Shown here: in pieces, positions 60,990 through 64,000 of the stretch
Numbering within the stretch: position 1 is the stretch's first letter
Layout: the number at the start of each line of letters is the position of its first letter
Assembly: GCA_918026815.1 (NCBI GenBank)
Contig: CAKJVC010000088.1
Span: forward strand, 186,001 to 250,000
Length of the DNA: 64,000 nt
Source: Chalara sp. BL73
Lineage: Eukaryota > Ascomycota > Leotiomycetes > Helotiales
Direction of reading: 5' to 3'
Position numbers and translations under genes: made by a program
Notes under the pieces: model-generated
What the model was told of the DNA's origin: nothing
Database searches by the model: none
Seen by the model: only the letters and a program-made list of their open reading frames with translations

Positions 60990-61587
60990 GATGATTGTTA
61001 AATGATGGGTTGAACGCGACTGGGTACGATTTTTTTTGGTGCTGTGTAGTTTTCGTGTCGCAGAAATAAGCTTGACAATAGTTGTCAAAGAAGGAGCCCA
61101 GCAGGGCCTAGCGTAACTCTAACCTAAAGTAGTAATACGCCACGCACATCTATTCATGCCTCAGGCCCTAACAGCAACCGAAAGGCATTGCAGCACGTGA
61201 GTGCCTCGATTAGCCAGAGCAGCTCGGCTTGCCTGATACATTAGAAAAGTATTTAGCCTAAGGAATATAGTAGTTATCAGTACCTTGTCTCGCCTTTTTT
61301 CTGAGCGCTTTTAACATTTTGAATTCGCCGTACGGTGGGAAACCCCGAGAAAAGCATTTTAGTCCTAATGTGGAGACGGCATGTAGATAGAATACAAAAA
61401 TATCATGACAAATCCATGGTACCCCGCCCGTGCATCCTCGACATCGTACTGATCATTGCAAATCTACAGCTGAAGCAACGTATTTGTACTTAGGCTGCCA
61501 AAAATTGAAAGAGATTTCTCTCATATTCCTTCGATCTCTCCAGTTCGATCTCAGTGCTACACACTTTCGGAGTTAGTGAAAGATAAA
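60990..61587. promoter_or_regulatory. divergent promoter region, BBP / glutathione S-transferase
   Basis: 598 bp between divergent start codons; both core promoters must lie here. No specific site is convincing by eye. Confidence 0.45.
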
Positions 61588-62669
61588 ATGGCCAACCGTC
61601 CAGATATTCATCTGTATACCACGTAGGCTCAGATTCTTTGATCATTTATTAAAAGCTTCCATCCCAAATACTGCTCCGACCCATGTAAACTTACCAAAAT
61701 GTTCCTTCCAGGCAGACTCCAAATGGAATCAAGATCTCCATAACTCTTGAGGAGTTGGGGTTACCATACAAAGTCACCAAGATTGAGATCTCCAAGAACA
61801 CCCAGAAAGAGCCTTGGTTTTTGGAGATCAATCCCAACGGCAGAATTCCAGCTTTGACAGATACTTTCAGCGATGGGCAAATTATCAGGCTATTTGAAAG
61901 TGGAAGTATTCAACAATACTTAGTTGATCAGTACGATACGGAGCACAAGATCTCATATCCTCGAGGAACGAGGGAATACTATGAAGTCAACAACTGGGTG
62001 CGTGTAGATTGTCCCCACTTTGCCCAGAACCTTGTACTGGCACTTTGGAATCCCTCCCTTTTGTTCACAGCTGATACTAACTCATCAATAAGCTCTTCTT
62101 TTTAAATGCAGGAGTGGGACCAATGCAAGGACAGGCTAATCACTTTGGACGATATGCACCAGAACATATCGAATATGGAGTGAAGCGATACACCAACGAG
62201 ACTCGCCGGCTGTACAGTGTGCTCAACACTCATCTTGAAAAGTCAACTTCAGGATATCTCGTTGGCGACAGATGCACCATTGCGGATATTGCTCGTGAGT
62301 GAAACTAACTCCAGATCTTGTATTTGGATCTGAAATATTTTGTGCTTTAAGCTACGATTCCTAGCTTATGCTGCTGTCTTAAAAGGGTCGGAAACATAGA
62401 ACTTTATATCTTGCTAACTTGATCGACGATTTCTAGACTGGGGATGGATCGCCGCTGCTTTCTGGGCAGGTGTGGATATTGAAGAATTCCCAGCCTTGAA
62501 AGCTTGGGAGGAGAGGATGCTGGCCAGACCAGCGGTCGAAAAAGGAAGACATGTCCCAGATCGACACACAATTAAGGACTTGCAGAAAGATCCTGCGAAG
62601 ATTAAGAAGGAGGCGGAAAAGACTAGAGAATGGGTCCAGAAAGGCATGGCTAATGACGCCGAGAAATGA
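61588..62669 (+). CDS. glutathione S-transferase, Ure2-like, four exons
   Basis: Cytosolic GST that conjugates glutathione to electrophiles or reduces disulfides. Exons 61588-61622, 61712-61997, 62093-62294 and 62437-62669 give 251 aa. The N-terminal thioredoxin-fold domain reads IHLYTTQTPNGIKISITLEE, then PWFLEINPNGRIPALTDTF (cis-Pro loop) and LFESGSIQQYLVDQYD (ES motif binding the gamma-glutamyl group). The C-terminal helical domain has GVGPMQGQANHFGRYAPE, LVGDRCTIADIAHWGWI (the N-capping-box motif, split by an intron) and ends with KAWEERMLARPAVEKGRHVP. The TPNG..I start and GPMQGQANHF block are typical of the Ure2p-like fungal group. A short Lys/Glu-rich tail follows. Introns are 89, 95 and 142 nt, all GT-AG. 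Confidence 0.93.
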
Positions 62670-63220
62670 AGCCTACTTTAGGTGACAGGATGGCATCTTA
62701 TGACTTTCATTCTCATTCCCTGCTGAAAGTTTGCCATGAGGTTTGTTTAACTATACACGTTAAGCTATATTGGATGTACTACCAGTCATATTAAAAAACC
62801 ACCTTGGCTCTATCAAAATTTCATGTCCCAGAGGTCTGATCTAACAGACAGCAAAGACCCATGTATAATTGTTGTATTTCCCGCCTCGGCTTAGTAAACT
62901 ATGAGACTCTCTGCCACTGGATCTCACTTCTTGATAGCCTCACTTTCAATAAACATTCAGTAAGTCTCTAACCTCACTTTACACAACAACCAACCTTATC
63001 TCAGCCTTATTCACCTTCTTAGGAGATTGAGGCCGAGGAACACCTCAATGGACCCACTTTTGCTATAATATCTCTTGTTGCTATTGTCGGATAAACATAA
63101 CAGCCTGGCAACCTTTCTATCTATTGTTCTCCTTATCAGCCTCCGAAATACCTTACCGATCTATTCCAAACCCTTAGATATTGTCTCTACTTGAGCCAAA
63201 ATACGATCAACACGACAAGA
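62670..63220. other. intergenic region
   Basis: 551 bp between GST and the 2EXR gene. No gene seen. Confidence 0.5.
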
Positions 63221-64000
63221 ATGTCTTCATCTGCGATCGAAGAGGAAGTTACTGAGGCTATCCGTCTCATGCCCACATCACCGGGTGTACTCGGCCTCGG
63301 TATCTTCCTCAATGGTCCAGTAACATTTACTCCTTCGGTAATGGTGATCTTCCATATATACCAGCAGGCACTAACGTATAGTAAAGATTAACGACAGCGA
63401 AGATGCGCCTGACAAAGACAGGGCTTTTGAAGATATGGTTGAGGATTTACCTTCAGATACTACACTTAGTCAAGTAAGATCAGTCACCCATCGATCTGAA
63501 ATACATTTCATATGCTCACTGACAAAAGCATGGTGAAGAGCCTAATAGAATACCACCAACTCCCAGACTCCCAAGCTGTCCCACATTTGGAGCCTTTCCT
63601 CCCCGCAAGCCAAGATTTACAACCTACACCCCAGACAACAACGTGCCCACCACTCCCCCGGCTACCCCTGGACTCGATTGCAACTCCAAATTCGACAATC
63701 CTCCACCCCGCACTCCAAAATCTACCTTCTACAACTTGTGCCTGGACGGAATTGACGCTGTCGAGACCGAATACCTTCCACCAGGAAACTGCGTGCCACG
63801 AGAGCCCCATTTCCACCTCCTTAACAAGCTTCCCCCAGAACTCCACATTATGATCTGGGAAAATGCCATTCCAGGCCCCCGAACCATCTCCATGGCCGTT
63901 GCGGAGTCCATCTCAGTCATGCAGCAAACTGCACATCAGCCCGTCCCCACAGTCCTCCACATCTGCAGCCTCAGCCGCCACATCGCCCTCAAGGCTCTCG
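63221..64000 (+). CDS. 2EXR-domain protein, 5' part only, three exons visible
   Basis: Exons 63221-63337, 63387-63473 and 63529 to beyond the window end; introns of 49 and 55 nt have GTAATG/GTAAGA donors and ACTAAC/ACTGAC branch motifs. The N-terminal 150 residues are disordered and rich in Pro/Thr/Asp (for example PDNNVPTTPPATPG). Then HFHLLNKLPPELHIMIWENA and IPGPRTISM match the start of the fungal 2EXR domain (two conserved Leu-Pro-x-Glu-Leu/Arg-x-x-Ile-Trp positions followed by PGPR). The function of 2EXR proteins is unknown; they are expanded in filamentous ascomycetes. The gene is truncated by the window edge. Confidence 0.8.

Noticed and set aside
63508..63846. Open frames antisense to, or in another frame of, the 2EXR gene
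   Set aside because: The 2EXR frame has the family motif and good introns; the others are shadows.

Overview
The window is nuclear DNA of a filamentous ascomycete (Pezizomycotina; a leotiomycete-like fungus would fit, but this is inferred from gene content only). The evidence is many short introns (mostly 43-110 nt) with GT..AG borders and CTAAC/CTGAC branch points, eukaryotic gene families (poly(A) polymerase, branch-point binding protein, NatB, mitochondrial ATP synthase delta), fungal-only families (App1, WSC, GPI-anchored Ser/Thr-rich wall protein, Misato/Dml1) and a eukaryotic initiator tRNA. No operons, phages, CRISPR arrays or intact transposons are visible.

Layout. 1-10.2 kb: App1-type phosphatidate phosphatase (-), poly(A) polymerase PAP1 (-) divergent from a carnosine N-methyltransferase-like gene (+), then a short-chain dehydrogenase (-). 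10.2-14.2 kb is gene-poor with one possible coding relic. 14.3-20.9 kb holds an intronless acidic/SR-like nuclear-type protein (-) with a very long upstream region. 20.9-26.7 kb: ATP synthase delta subunit (+) and a large basic Cys-cluster protein (+). 27.4-33.1 kb: initiator tRNA-Met (-), NatB catalytic subunit NAA20 (-), a 381-aa unknown protein (+), and an ARMT1/DUF89 metal-dependent phosphatase (-). 34.8-38.3 kb: an unknown 323-aa protein (+) and a GPI-anchored wall protein (-). 40.7-47.3 kb: Misato/DML1 (-), a broken peroxiredoxin-like gene (+), an unknown 178-aa protein (-) and a secreted two-WSC-domain protein (-). 47.3-52.7 kb is gene-poor with one frame-broken coding candidate. 52.7-64 kb: a GT8-like glycosyltransferase (-), a 1062-aa coiled-coil protein (+), branch-point binding protein BBP/SF1 (-), a glutathione S-transferase (+) and the 5' part of a 2EXR-domain gene (+) cut by the window end.

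Exon structures were built by hand. For each multi-exon gene called with confidence, the exon lengths sum to a multiple of three and the joined protein reads through conserved family motifs across the junctions. The genes are mostly independent housekeeping functions; the recurring theme is RNA processing (PAP1, BBP) and cell surface (GPI protein, WSC protein, GT8). The most interesting signals are an array of branch-point motifs inside an intron of the branch-point-binding protein gene itself, non-canonical (GC-AG) introns, an in-frame 48-nt fully open intron in NAA20, a nonsense-interrupted peroxiredoxin-like gene, a GT8 protein that has lost its DXD metal site, and an initiator tRNA with an altered T-loop/B-box.
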